The notes beneath the pieces were generated by a model. The model did not search any database and was not told the origin of the DNA. It saw only the letters and a list, made by a program, of their open reading frames with translations. A stretch of DNA of 64,000 nucleotides, from the NCBI GenBank assembly GCA_037039925.1, contig JAXRKP010001170.1, positions 37,501-101,500 on the forward strand, read 5' to 3'. This DNA comes from Doris montereyensis. Lineage: Eukaryota; Mollusca; Gastropoda; Nudibranchia; Dorididae. Every line of letters begins with the position of its first letter. Within the stretch, counting starts at the first letter, position 1. Positions 40,301 through 52,810 of the stretch are shown here, piece by piece. The translations under genes were made by a program, and so were the position numbers.

Positions 40301-42055
40301 TTCCAATAAAATGAGTTTTAATGATATGACACCCAAAAGATGGAGTTCCATGATATGATACCCAACAGATGGAGTTCCCATGATAAGATACCCAACAGAT
40401 GGAGTTTCCAGAACATGATAGCCACAGATAAAGTTTCCATGATATGATAGTCACAGATGGAGTTCCCATGATATGATACCCAACAGATGGAGTTCCCATG
40501 ATATGATACAACTGATGGAGTTTCATGACACGATTGATGGATTTGCCATGATATGATACCCAATTGATGGAGTTTCGAGGACATGATAGTCACAGAGTTT
40601 CCATGATATGATACCCAACAGATGGAGTTCCCATGACCTGACACCCAACAGATTGAGTTTCATGACATGACACCCAACAGATCAGTTTGCAGGACATGAC
40701 ACCCAGCAGATTAAGTTTCCATGTCATGATACTCAACATATGGAGTTTCCATGACCTGACACCCTACATATTGAGTTTCCATGACATGATACTCAAGAGA
40801 TTGAGTTTCCTTGACATGGTACCATACAGATGTAGTTCCCATGATATGATACCCAAGGGATGGACTTCCCCATGATATGATACCTAACAGATGGAGTTCC
40901 ATGATATGACACCCAACAGATGGAGTTCTCCATGATAACATGGACAATGATATGATACCCAACAGATGGATTTCTCATGACATGACACAGATGGAGCATG
41001 ATATGATACCCAACAGATGGAGTTCCCATGATAAGATATCCAACAGATGGAGTTCTCATGATATGATACGCAACAGATGGAGTTTCCATGACATGATAGC
41101 CACAGATGGAGTTGCAATGACTTCCCAGATAATTCCATGATATGCAACAGATGGAGTTCCCATGATAACAGATGACTATGATATGATACCCAACAGATGA
41201 AGTTTCCATGACATGATAGCCACAGATGGAATTCCCAAGATATGATACCAAACATGGCACAGATGGAGTTTCAATGACATGGATCTCAGATGGAGTTCCA
41301 ATGATTATACTCAACAGATGGAGTTTCCATGACATGATAGACCACAGATGGAGTTTCTGGACTTCCCATAACACATGATGACAGATGGAGTTTCTATGAT
41401 ATGATACCCAACAGATGGAGTTTCCTCATAACATAGATGGAATTCCCAAGATATGATACCAAACAGATGGACTTCCCATGACACATAGCCACAGATGGAG
41501 TTTCCATGACACACTCAACAGATGGACTTCCCATAACATGACACGCAACAGATGGACTTTCCATAACATGACACGCAACAGATGGAGTTTCCATAACATG
41601 ACACGCAACAGATGAACTTCCCATAACATGATAGGAAACAGATGGACTTCTCATAACATGACAGGCTACAGATGGACTTTCCATAACATGACAGGCTACA
41701 GATGGACTTTCCATAACATAACACGCAACAGATGGAGTTTCCATGATTTGGATCCCAACAAATGGAGTTTCAAGGCCTGAAACCAAACAGATGGTGTTTT
41801 CATGATTTGACACTCAACAGATGGAGTTCCTAAGACATGATATCTACCAGATGCAGTTTCAATGAACTGACACCCAATAGATGGTGTTCCCATGACATGA
41901 CACCCAACAGATGGAGTTTCCATGACACCAAACATATGGAGTTCCCAAAATACCCAACAGATGGAGTTCCCATGATATGACACCAAACAAATTGAGATCT
42001 AATGGTATGATACCCAACAAGATGGAGTTCACATGATATGATACCCAACAGCAAT
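37385..42055. repeat. 30-bp minisatellite, about 155 copies
   Basis: Unit of 30 bp: acatgatacccaacagatgg followed by agttaccatg. Copies at 37430-37790 are almost perfect; beyond that, variation in spacing and sequence grows, with a second ordered patch at 41515-41720 (cataacatgacacgcaacag type). Because 30 is divisible by three, frames with NSICWVSYHG-like repeats run long on the minus strand; these are shadows. Confidence 0.95.
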
Positions 42056-45000
42056 GAAATATGGGCTAAATCTATTCAGACTTGATACTAGAGTCCAAAT
42101 GATGGAGTTCTATTCCTTGATATGATACCCAACTTAGACTTGAGTGACTAGAGATATGGTAGCTAAATTTATTTAGATGAGACAGAGTGTGAAATGTGTG
42201 TTTGATTTAGACTTGATACGACCAGTGAGGTATCATTAGATTGATACGACCAAATGAAATGTGGCTTAAATCTATTCAGACTTGATACGACTAAAGTCCT
42301 AAATGACTTGATGACTAAATCTATTTAGTTCAGACTTGATATGACCAGAGTGCTAAATGGGTGACTGAAAAATCTAAATCTATTCCGACTTGATACGACC
42401 AGAGTGCAAAATGAGTGACTAAATATAATATTATTTAGACTAAATGTTCAGGCTGCTAAATGACTAAATCTATATAGACTTGATGCGACCATGTGCAATT
42501 ATGTGACTAAATCTTTTTAGATTTGATCTGACCAGAGTGTGAAATGTATAGCTAAATCTATTCAGATTGATCACACGACCAGAGTGCAAAATATATGGCT
42601 AAATCTATTTAGATTTGATACGACCAGAGTGCTAAATGTGTGGCTAAATCTAAATCAACTAAAGTGTGAAATGTGTGGCTAAATCTATTTGATACGACCA
42701 GTGTGCTATATGTGTGACTAAATCTATTTTAGCAATTTGATACGACCTATTTAGACTTGATGCTAAATGTGAAACGTGACTAAGTCTATTTAGACTTGAT
42801 ACGACTAGAATGAAATGTGAAGCTAAATCTATTTAACTTGATGCGAAAGTGTGAAATGTGTAGCTAAATTTATTTCGACTTGATGCGACCAGAGTGTGAA
42901 ATGTAGCTAAATTTATTAGAGAATTTGCGACCAAAGTTTGAAATGTGTAGCTAAATTTATTTAGAATTAATGCAACCAGAGTGCTAAATATGTTGCTAAA
43001 CTTATTTAGTCTTGCTGCGACCAGAGTGCTAAATATGTGACTAAATCTATTTAGATTTGATGTGACCAGAGTGCTAAATATGTGGCTAAATGTTTTGAGA
43101 CTTGATGCGACCAGAGTGTTAAATATGTGGCTAAATGTATTTAGACTTGATGCGACCAGAGTGTTAACTATGTGGCTAAATGTATTTAGATTTGATGCGA
43201 CCAGAGCGGCTAAATCTGTTTAGACTTGATGCGACCAGAGTGCTAACTATATGGCTAATTGTATTCAGACTTGCGACCAGAGTGGAAATATGTGGCTAAA
43301 TCTATTTAGACTTGATGTGCCCAGAGTGTGAAATGTGTAGCTAAACCTATTTAGACTTGATGCAGAGTGTAGAATGTGTAGCTAAATCTCTTTAGACTTG
43401 ATGTGACGAAAGTGTGAAATTTGTAGCTAAACCTATTTAGTCTTGATGCAACCTAGCAATGCAGAGTGTAAAAATGTGTAGCTAAATCTATTTAGACTTA
43501 GTGCGACCAGAGAGTGAAATGTGTAACTAGCTAAAGTCTTTTAGACTTGATAAGACCTAAAGTGTGAAATATGGCTAAATCTATTTAGACTTGATTCAGA
43601 GTGTAAAATGTGTAGCTAAACCTATTTAGACTTAGTGCGACCAAAAGGAAATGTGCGGCTAAATCTATTTAGACTTGATGTGACCAAAGTGTGAAACTAA
43701 ATCTAGAGGATTCGACCGGGTGCTAAAATGTGTCGCTAAATCTATTCAGACTCGATGCGACCAATGTAATAGTGCTAAATGTGTGGCTAAATCTATTCAG
43801 ACTCGATGCGACCAGAGTGCTAAAATGTGTGGCTAAATCTATTCAGACTCGATGCGACCTGAGTGCTAAATGTGTGGCTAAATCTATTCAGATTTAATGC
43901 GACAAAAGTGCTAAATGTAGAGTGCGAAACGTAGTTACATAGATTTAGACATCAAGCGACTAAGAGTGTGAACAGCTGTTCAGATTAATACGACTAGAGG
44001 GAAAGTATAGTTACATCGATTTAGACATCATGCCTGCAAAAATATGTAGCTACATCTATTCAATTCACACTTAATGTGACTATAGTACGAAATGTATAGT
44101 TACATCTATTTAGACTTCATGCGCCCAGAGTGACAAAATGCACAGCTACATCTATTCAAACTTTATGCAATCAGAATGCCCGTGTAGTTACATCTAGTAA
44201 TTAGAGTACGAAATGTGTAGTTACATCTATTCACACTTCATGCGACCGACCAGAGCTACATCTAAGACTTCATGCAACCAGAATGCGAAATGTGTAGCTA
44301 CATCTATTCACACTTCATGCGACCAGAATGCGAAATGTGTAGTTACATATATTCAGACTTCATGCGACCAGAACGCAGAATCTGTAGCTAGATCTATTCA
44401 AACTTGATGCGACCATAGTGTAGTATAAGTAGCTAGATGTATTCAGACTTCATGCGACAAGAATATGAAATTTTAATGGATAGCTACATCTGTTCAGACT
44501 TAATGTGACTGAGTGCTAAATGTATAGCTACATCTATTCAAACTTAATGCAACTAGAGTGCGAAAATGTGTAGATACATATATTCGGACTTAAAGCGACT
44601 GGAGTGTGAAATGTATAGTTACATCGCTTCAGACAGCATCGGTGCGAAATATGTAGTAACATCTATTCAATTCAAATTTCATGACTAGAGTAAATGTATA
44701 CTCATATCTATTCGAAATTCATGCGACTAGAGTATGAAATGCATAGCTACATCTATTCAAACTTAATGCAACAAGTGTACGAAATGTGTAGTTACATATA
44801 TTCACACTTAATGCGACCAGAGTAGTATGAAATATGTAGCTATAGCTATTCACACTTCATGCGACCAGAGTACGAAATATGTAGATATAGCTATTCACAC
44901 TTCATGACGACCAGAGTACGAAATATGTAGCTCTATCTATTCACCATTCATGCAACCTGAGTACGAAATGTATAGCTACATCAATTCACACTTCACGCGA

Positions 45001-47375
45001 CCAGAGTACGAAATATGTAGCTACATCTATACACATTTCTTACAACCGGAGTACGAAATATGTAGCTACATCTATTCACACTTCATGCGACAAGAGAACA
45101 AAAAATGTAGCCACATCTATTCAGACGTAATGGCAACATAGTACAAAATGTGTAGTTAGATCTATTCAGCCTTGGTGCAACCAAACTACAAATGATGTAT
45201 CTAGATGTATTCAGATTTGATGCGACCAGAGTGCAAAATGTGTACCTAGATCTATGGAGACTTGATACAAGTAGAGAGGGAGAAATGTGTAGCCAGATCT
45301 ATTTATACCTGATGCGACTAGAGTTCGAAATGTGTAGCCAGATCTATTTATACCTGATGCGACTAGAGTTCGAAATGTGTAGCCATATCTATTTAAACTT
45401 GATGCGACTAGAGGAGAAATGTGTAGCCAGATCTATTTAGACTTGATGCGACTAGAGTTCGAAATGTGTAGCCAGATCTATTTAGACTTGATGCGACTAG
45501 AGTTCGAAATGTATAGCCAGATCTATTTAGACTTGATGCGACTAGAGTTCGAAATGTGTAGCCAGATCTATTTAGACTTGATGCGACTAGAGTTCGAAAT
45601 GTGTAGCCAGATCTATTTAGACTTGATGCGACTAGAGTTCGAAATGTGTAGCTAGATCTATTTAGACTTGATGCGAACCAGAGTGCGAAATATGGCTAAA
45701 TCTATTCAGACTTATGCGACCAGAATGCGAAATGTGCAGATAAATGTATTCAGACTTGATGCGACAAGAATGTGAAATGTGTAGTTACATCTATTCAGAC
45801 TTCATGCAACCAGAATGCGAAAATGTGTAGTTACATCTATTCAGACTTCATGCGACCAGAATGCGAAATGTGTAGTTACATCTATTCAGACTTCATGCGA
45901 CCAGAATGCGAAATGCGTAGTTACATCTATTCAGACTTCATGCAGAACCATCTATTCAGACTTCATGCAACCATCTATTCAGAATGCGACCAGAATGCGA
46001 AATAGTTACATATATTATATTCAGACTTCATGCCACCAGAACGCAGAATCTGTAGCTAGATCTTTTCAAACGTGATGCGAGCATAGTGTAGTATGAGTAG
46101 CTAGATGTATTCAGACTTCATTCCGACGAGAATATTAAATGGATAGCTACATCTGCTCAGACTTAATGTGACTGAGTGCTAAAATAGCTACATCTATTCA
46201 GACATATTCCGGCTAGAGTGCGAAATGTGTAGATACATATATTCAGACTTAAAGCGACTAGAGTGCGAAATGTATAGCTACATCTGTTTAGAGTTAAGAC
46301 AACTGCAGTGCGAAATGTATAGTTACATAATATGTTCAGACTTAATGCGACTAGAATGCGAAATGTGTGACTAAATCTATTTAGAATTGATGCGACCAGA
46401 GTGCTAAATTATGTGCGGCTAAATCTATTCAGACTTGATGCGACCAGAGTGTGAAATGTGTGGCTAAATCTATTTAGAATTGATACGACCAGAGTGCAAA
46501 ATGTTTGCCTAAATCTATTCAGACTTGATACGACCAGAGTGTGAAATGTGTGGCTAAATCTATTCAGACTTAATGCCGTCAGAATGCGAAATGTGTACCC
46601 AAATACATTCAGGCTCAATGCGACTAGAGTGCAATATGTGTGGCTAAAACGTTTTAGACCTGATACGACCAGAGAGTGAAATCTTTGGCTAAATCTATTT
46701 ACACTTGATGCGACCAGAGTGTGAAATCTGTGGCTAAATCTATTTCTTGATATTTGAAACATCTATTCAGATTTGATGCGACCAGAGTGTGAAATCTGTG
46801 GCTAAATCTATTTACACTTGATGCGACCAGAGTGCGAAATGAAATTTGGCTAAATCTATTCAGACTTGATGCGAACAGAGTGCGAAATGTTTGGCTAAAT
46901 CTATTCAGTTTTGTGAAAGGACAGACCGCGTGAAAGCAACCAGACTGCCAAATGTGCAGCTAGATCTATTAAGAGTTGGTGAAAGGACAGGCGACATGGA
47001 AAGCGACCAGACTGTGAAATGTGTAGCTAGATCTATTAAGAGTTGGTGAAGGACAGGCGACATGGAAAGCGACCAGACTGTGAAATTTGTAGCTAGATCT
47101 ATTCAGACTTGATGCGACCATAGTGTAATATGTATAGCTACATCTAGATTGCGAAATGTATAGCTATATGGATTTAGACGTAAAGCGACTAAAGTGCGTA
47201 AGTATAGTTAAATCGATTAAGTGGTGAAAGGAAAGACGACGTGAAAGCGACCAGACTTCAAAATGTGTAGCTAGATCTATTCAGTCTTGGTGAAAGGACA
47301 GGCGGCGTGAAAGCGACCAGACTAAAATGTGTAGCTAGATCTATTCAGATTTGGCAAACTACTTCGTAAAGTGGT
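42056..47375. repeat. 45-bp minisatellite, about 118 copies
   Basis: Unit of 45 bp: gctaaatctatttagacttg, then atgcgaccagagtgcgaaat, then gtgta. It starts within degraded 30-bp units near 42060. At 45265-45680 a patch of nine or so near-identical units (gccagatctatttagact, gcgactagagttcgaaat) gives a perfect 15-residue frame. Elsewhere units fall into sub-variants: ctaaatctattc at 43730-43900 and gttacatctattcagactt at 45775-46030. Confidence 0.95.
46905..47345. repeat. Expanded 66-bp sub-variant of the 45-bp unit
   Basis: Four or five units gain about 21 bp, gtgaaaggacaggcgacatg, then gaaagcgaccagact, between the tctattaagagttg and gcgaccaga parts. An inserted segment was amplified along with its host unit. 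Confidence 0.8.
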
Positions 47376-47389
47376 ATGACTAGATAAAT

Positions 47390-47878
47390 CAATACTCTTC
47401 TAGTACTCTATGCTCAGCTTTGTGTATGGGATTTAGATTACTTGACGCATCCGTATGTATGATTTAGATTACTTGACGCATCCGTATGTGTATGGGATTT
47501 AGATTATGACGCATCAGTATGTGTATGGGACTTGGTGGATTACTTGACGCATCCATATGTGTATTTGGATTTAGATTACTTGACGCATCCATATGTGTAT
47601 TTGGATTTAGATTACTTGACGCATCCATATGTATTTGGATTTAGATTACTTGACGCATCCATATGTGTATTTGGATTTAGATTACTTGACGCATCCATGT
47701 GTGTATTTGGATTTAGATTACTTGACGCATCCATATGTGTATGAGATTTAGATTACTTGACGCATCCGTATGTGTATGGGATTTAGATTACTTGACGCAT
47801 CCGTATGTGTATGGGATTTAGATTTTGACGCATCCGTATTTGTATGGGACTTAGATTACTTGACACATCCGTTATCCA
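47390..47878. repeat. 36-bp minisatellite, about 13 copies
   Basis: Unit gatttagattacttgacgca followed by tccgtatgtgtatggg or tccatatgtgtatttg. The inner copies (47560-47740) share the catatgtgtatttg form, the outer ones cgtatgtgtatggg. Confidence 0.94.
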
Positions 47879-48140
47879 CAAAAAAACAACCTAACTTAAG
47901 AGTACCGTCTGAGTATCAGGAAGATTACGTCCCTTACTGAAGGACATGAAAGTTTCCTTCGCACGTGAAAAGCAGCACATTTCCACCTGAGACGCTAATT
48001 GCTGATGTCTCGTGTACTTGTTGCTACATTGATTGCTTCTATGATATGGTACTAGTTTAAAGAGCTGTCTACACACATGCGATTAGACTTGATTCCACAG
48101 GAAATGAAACGCGTTGTGCCGGTAAGTGAATAAATTATGT
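47879..48140. other. Unique spacer
   Basis: Mixed composition; the short minus-strand frame here has no recognisable family. Confidence 0.5.
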
Positions 48141-48445
48141 TTGATCATAGTTTCTATCATAACACAAGTGCAGGTTATAGTTTCTATCATAACACAAGTG
48201 CAGGTCATAGTTTCTATCATAACACAAGTGCATGTTATGTGTGATCATAGTTTCTATCATAAGACAAATGCAGTTTATGTGTGATCATAGTTTCTACATA
48301 ACACAAGTGCAGGTTATTTGTGATCATAGTTTCTATCATAACACAAGTGCAGGTTATAGTTTCTATCATAACACAAGTGCAGGTTATAGTTTCTATCATA
48401 ACACAAGTGCAGGTCATAGTTTCTATCATAACACAAGTGCAGGTT
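48141..48445. repeat. 30-bp (41-bp variant) minisatellite, about 9 copies
   Basis: Unit atagtttctatcataacaca then agtgcaggtt. Some units carry an extra atgtgtgatc (41-bp form, 48230-48350). Two more copies stand apart at 48788-48843, after 340 bp of unique sequence. Confidence 0.92.
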
Positions 48446-48785
48446 GACCAGCTTTATATCCTTCGTCTCCCGGCAGCCCATATCTTTCATAGTCCTTCTC
48501 AACTCTCTGGGAAGCATACAGTGCAGCTGCCTGTTAGGTGCTAGATACTGACACTCGGACAAGACCCGTCTCTACCTTTCATTGCTTGGAATTCATTTGC
48601 ACCTGATTCAAGTGAGAAAAACGCAGTGGAACTCATTTCGTAGCCATTCGTAAGAGTTTAATGTCGTGAAAAACCCAGGTGAGGCTGTACGCCGGTGGTT
48701 ATAGTTTCGTCATAACAAACTCACGGAAGTTTCACCCATAACACCACGGCACCCGTGACATCACCCGCCACACCGCCGCCAATTT
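48446..48785. other. Unique spacer between repeat copies
   Basis: No gene recognised. A minus-strand frame at 48450-48562 (HCMLPRELRRTMKDMG) is open but has no supporting features. Confidence 0.45.
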
Positions 48786-48869
48786 ATGTGTGATCATAGT
48801 TTCTACATAACACAATGTTTTGTGATCATAGTTTCTATCATAACAGCACCCGTCAGCTTTATCCCTTCA

Positions 48870-49545
48870 TTCACAAACCCACGGAACACCCAAATGCACC
48901 ACAGCACCCACCACATCACCCGCCACCACCACAGCACCACTCCAGCACCCGCAACAGCACCCACCCACCACAGCACCCGCAACAGCACCCTCCACAGCAC
49001 CCGCCACACCACACCACCACAGCACCCTCCACATCACCCGCCACAGCACCGCCACCCACCACAGCACCCGCCACACCACCCACCACAGCACCCTCCACAT
49101 CACCCGCCCAGCACCTCCACATCACCCGCCACAGCACCCGCCAGCACCACTCACCACAGCACCCTCCACATCACCCCGCCACAGCACCCTCCACAGCACC
49201 CGCCACAGCACCCTCCACAGCACCCGCCACAGCACCCGCCACAGCACCCGCCACAGCACCCTCCACATCAGCCACAGCACCCTCCACATCACCCGCAACA
49301 GCACCCGCCACACCACTCACCACAGCACCCTCCACATCACCCGCCACAGCACCCGCCACATCACCCGCCACAGCACCCGCCACAGCACCCCCAGCACCCG
49401 CCACACCACCCACCACAGCACTTCCACATCACCCACAACAGCATCCCCGCACACCACCCACCACCACACTACCCGCCACACCACACCCGCCACGGCCCCC
49501 GCCAGCAGCACCCGTCACAGCACCCGCCACAGCACCCCTTTCGCC
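48870..49545. repeat. 12-bp minisatellite, C/A-rich
   Basis: Core unit ccgccacagcac (12 bp) with ccctccacatca and ccaccacaccac variants. A 321-codon plus-strand frame crosses it (48786-49751), encoding His/Pro/Gln repeats; the frame ends are unrelated unique sequence. I score it as repeat, not gene. Confidence 0.9.
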
Positions 49546-49890
49546 ATGTTACAAGGGATGATGCAATGCATGAATCACTGCGGGTTAACGTAGCACACAT
49601 TAATTTCTATACTGATGTCAACGTTTTTAGAATCATTTCTATTTTTAAACACTTTTATTACCATTTGGGTATGACTTCTGGACCTTTTTCCAGCAGTGCA
49701 GTGCATGTAAAAAAATATTTCATTTATGAGGGAAACACAAAATTAGAATAATTTTTCTCTTATACTACAGTCTGCCAATATCATCAGCTGTCCATTCCAA
49801 ATATGATGTTTTCCAACGCTGATGGTTTCCAAAGGTGATGTGTTGATGCTTTCCAAACACGTTAAAAAATATTGATTTGATTTTCGCCGC
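49546..49890. other. Unique spacer
   Basis: Nothing recognised; AT-rich with stops in all frames after about 49751. Confidence 0.5.
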
Positions 49891-50206
49891 ATCCACAACT
49901 ATGACGATCTCGGGGGTTTTCATAGGGGTTTTTTTGAAAAATGTTGCCTGGACTGCCTGTAATCAGCCAAGAGCTCTTTAATGTGCACAGAGTGTTGTGG
50001 TCTGCACACGAGACCCCCTCTTTACCGTCAGTCTCCGGCGGGACTAGGTGTTGATTCACTCACCTGGACCAGGGTGTGGCATGCAGGGGTAGTGTTGACT
50101 CAAAAAAAAAAAACGCGAGACATTCTTTCAACTTCCGCAGGGGCTTGAACCAACGAACTGTCGGTTGAAGGTCCGACACCTTGCCTCTGGACCACAGAGT
50201 CCCCTT
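49891..50206 (-). mobile_element. tRNA-derived SINE, minus strand
   Basis: Read on the minus strand the tRNA-like head runs 50206 to 50135, with A box tggtccagagg (50184-50194) and B box ggttcaagccc (50141-50151). The anticodon arm is tgtcgg/ccgaca around a loop containing ttc. The A-box region is closest to tRNA-Glu, as far as I can judge by eye. After a poly(T) interruption the body reads toward ctctgtgcacattaaagagc near 49970-49990. The plus-strand segment with tctgcacacgagaccccctc resembles a SINE common in marine invertebrate genomes (from memory). The 3' end is uncertain. Confidence 0.75.
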
Positions 50207-50475
50207 CCAAATAATTCAAAGGGTGGTAATTCAACTCTCATCATAGCACACTCCATTCTTAATCCATGAAAAGGAGCCATAATCGGGAGTTAGATGTATT
50301 CTTTTCTTTTTTTTTCTTATGTTATTAAACATTAAACAAAAGTGAAAGATTTCAGCAGCAATACTAAACGCGACAAGAGGCCTTTCGAGGCACAGACAGA
50401 ACCAAATCACATTGCAATACCAATGGTCTGTCCAGCGTCATATGACCATTTTCAACTGTCTACGATGTGCCAGTG
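50207..50475. other. Unique spacer
   Basis: Mixed composition, with a T-rich stretch near 50305. No feature recognised. Confidence 0.5.
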
Positions 50476-51325
<850 letters not shown>

Positions 51326-51665
51326 CGCTGAGAAAGGTAAAATAGTTCATCACATTCAGAGGTGATGGTAGAACAACGAATATCTGAAACTGACTGAAGC
51401 ACATAAACACCAACAGAACTGGCAATTGACGTTTGAACAAACACGTTGGAAGCGTCAATAGAATATACATGTAGATTTTATAACTCAAAAAATACCAGAT
51501 AAATGTCAAAGCACACACATGAGCTAAGTAAGTAATTCTTAGTATACAATGTACAATAGTTTGAAATGATTGCAACTCTGATCTCACAACTCAACAGACA
51601 AACTAGACGCAAAAGTGTCACAACTAAAATTTTATCTGAACTATGTGATCTACATGACACCCAAT
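51326..51665. other. Unique spacer
   Basis: Unrecognised sequence; a minus-strand frame continues here from the repeat but shows no domain. Confidence 0.5.
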
Positions 51666-52810
51666 GTTCCTGGGGGCTGCGATAATGTGTTCTGTCAGGG
51701 ACACACGACTTAGTTGAAACCCTTATTGTGTACTCTCTATAATGTGTTCTGTCAGGGACACACGACTTAGTTGAAACCCTTATTGTGTGCTCTCTATAAT
51801 GGGTTCTGTCAGGGACACACGACTTAGTTGAAACCCTTATTGTGTACTCTCTATAGTGGGTTCTGTCAGGGAACACGACTTAGTTGAAACCCTTATTGTG
51901 TACTCTTATAGTGGGTTCTGTCAGGGACACACGAGTTACTTAGTTGAAACCCTTATTGTGCTATAATGGGTTCTGTCAGGGACACACGACTTAGTTGAAA
52001 CCCCTCATTGTGTGCTCTCTATAATGGGTTCTGTCAGGGACACACGACTTAGTTGAAACCCCTCATTGTGTGCTCTCTATAATGGGTTCTGTCAGGGACA
52101 CACGACTTAGTTGAAACCCTTATTGTGTACTCTCTATAATGGGTTCTGTCAGGGACACACGACTTAGTTGAAACCCTTATTGTGTACTCTCTATAATGGG
52201 TTCTGTCAGGGACACACGACTTAGTTGAAACCCTTATTGTGTACTCTCTATAATGGGTTCTGTCAGGGACACACGACTTAGTTGAAACCCCTTATTGTGT
52301 ACTCTCTATAATGGGTTCTGTCAGGGACACACGACTTAGTTGAAACCCCTTATTGTGTACTCTCTATAATGGGTTCTGTCAGGGACACACGACTTAGTTG
52401 AAACCCCTTATTGTGTACTCTCTATAATGGGTTCTGTCAGGGACACACGACTTAGTTACTTAGTTGAAACCCCTTATTGTGTACTCTCTATAATGGGTTC
52501 TGTCAGGGACACACGACTTAGTTGAAACCCTTATTGTGTGCTCTCTATAATGCGTTCTGTCAGGGACACACGACTTAGTTGAAACCCTTATTGTGTACTC
52601 TCTATAATGGATTCTGTCAGGGACACACGACTTAGTTGAAACCCTTATTGTGTACTCTCTATAATGCGTTCTGTCAGGGACACACGACTTAGTTGAAACC
52701 CTTATTGTGTACTCTCTATAATGGGTTCTGTCAGGGACACACGACTTAGTTGAAACCCCTTATTGTGTACTCTCTATAAGTGGCTTCTGTCAGGGACATA
52801 CGACTTAGTT
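51666..52810. repeat. 57-bp minisatellite, about 20 copies
   Basis: Unit of 57 bp: cagggacacacgacttagtt, then gaaacccttattgtgtactc, then tctataatgggttctgt. Very uniform, with slow drift (ccccttatt, gtgtgctc). The acccttattgtgt-ctctctat half is the source of the next array. Confidence 0.96.

Noticed and set aside
37385..42055. Many minus-strand frames with NSICWVSYHG-type repeats, resembling a Cys/Trp-rich repeat protein
   Set aside because: The frames start and stop wherever units gain or lose a base; they are products of the 30-bp period.
45265..45660. A perfect 15-residue coding repeat in the 45-bp array
   Set aside because: It is confined to a homogenised patch; neighbouring units have frameshifts and stops, so it reflects sequence identity rather than selection for protein.
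48786..49751. 321-codon His/Pro/Gln-rich protein
   Set aside because: It follows a 12-bp repeat with all forward frames low-complexity; the ends are unrelated spacer, and no initiation or splice context supports it.
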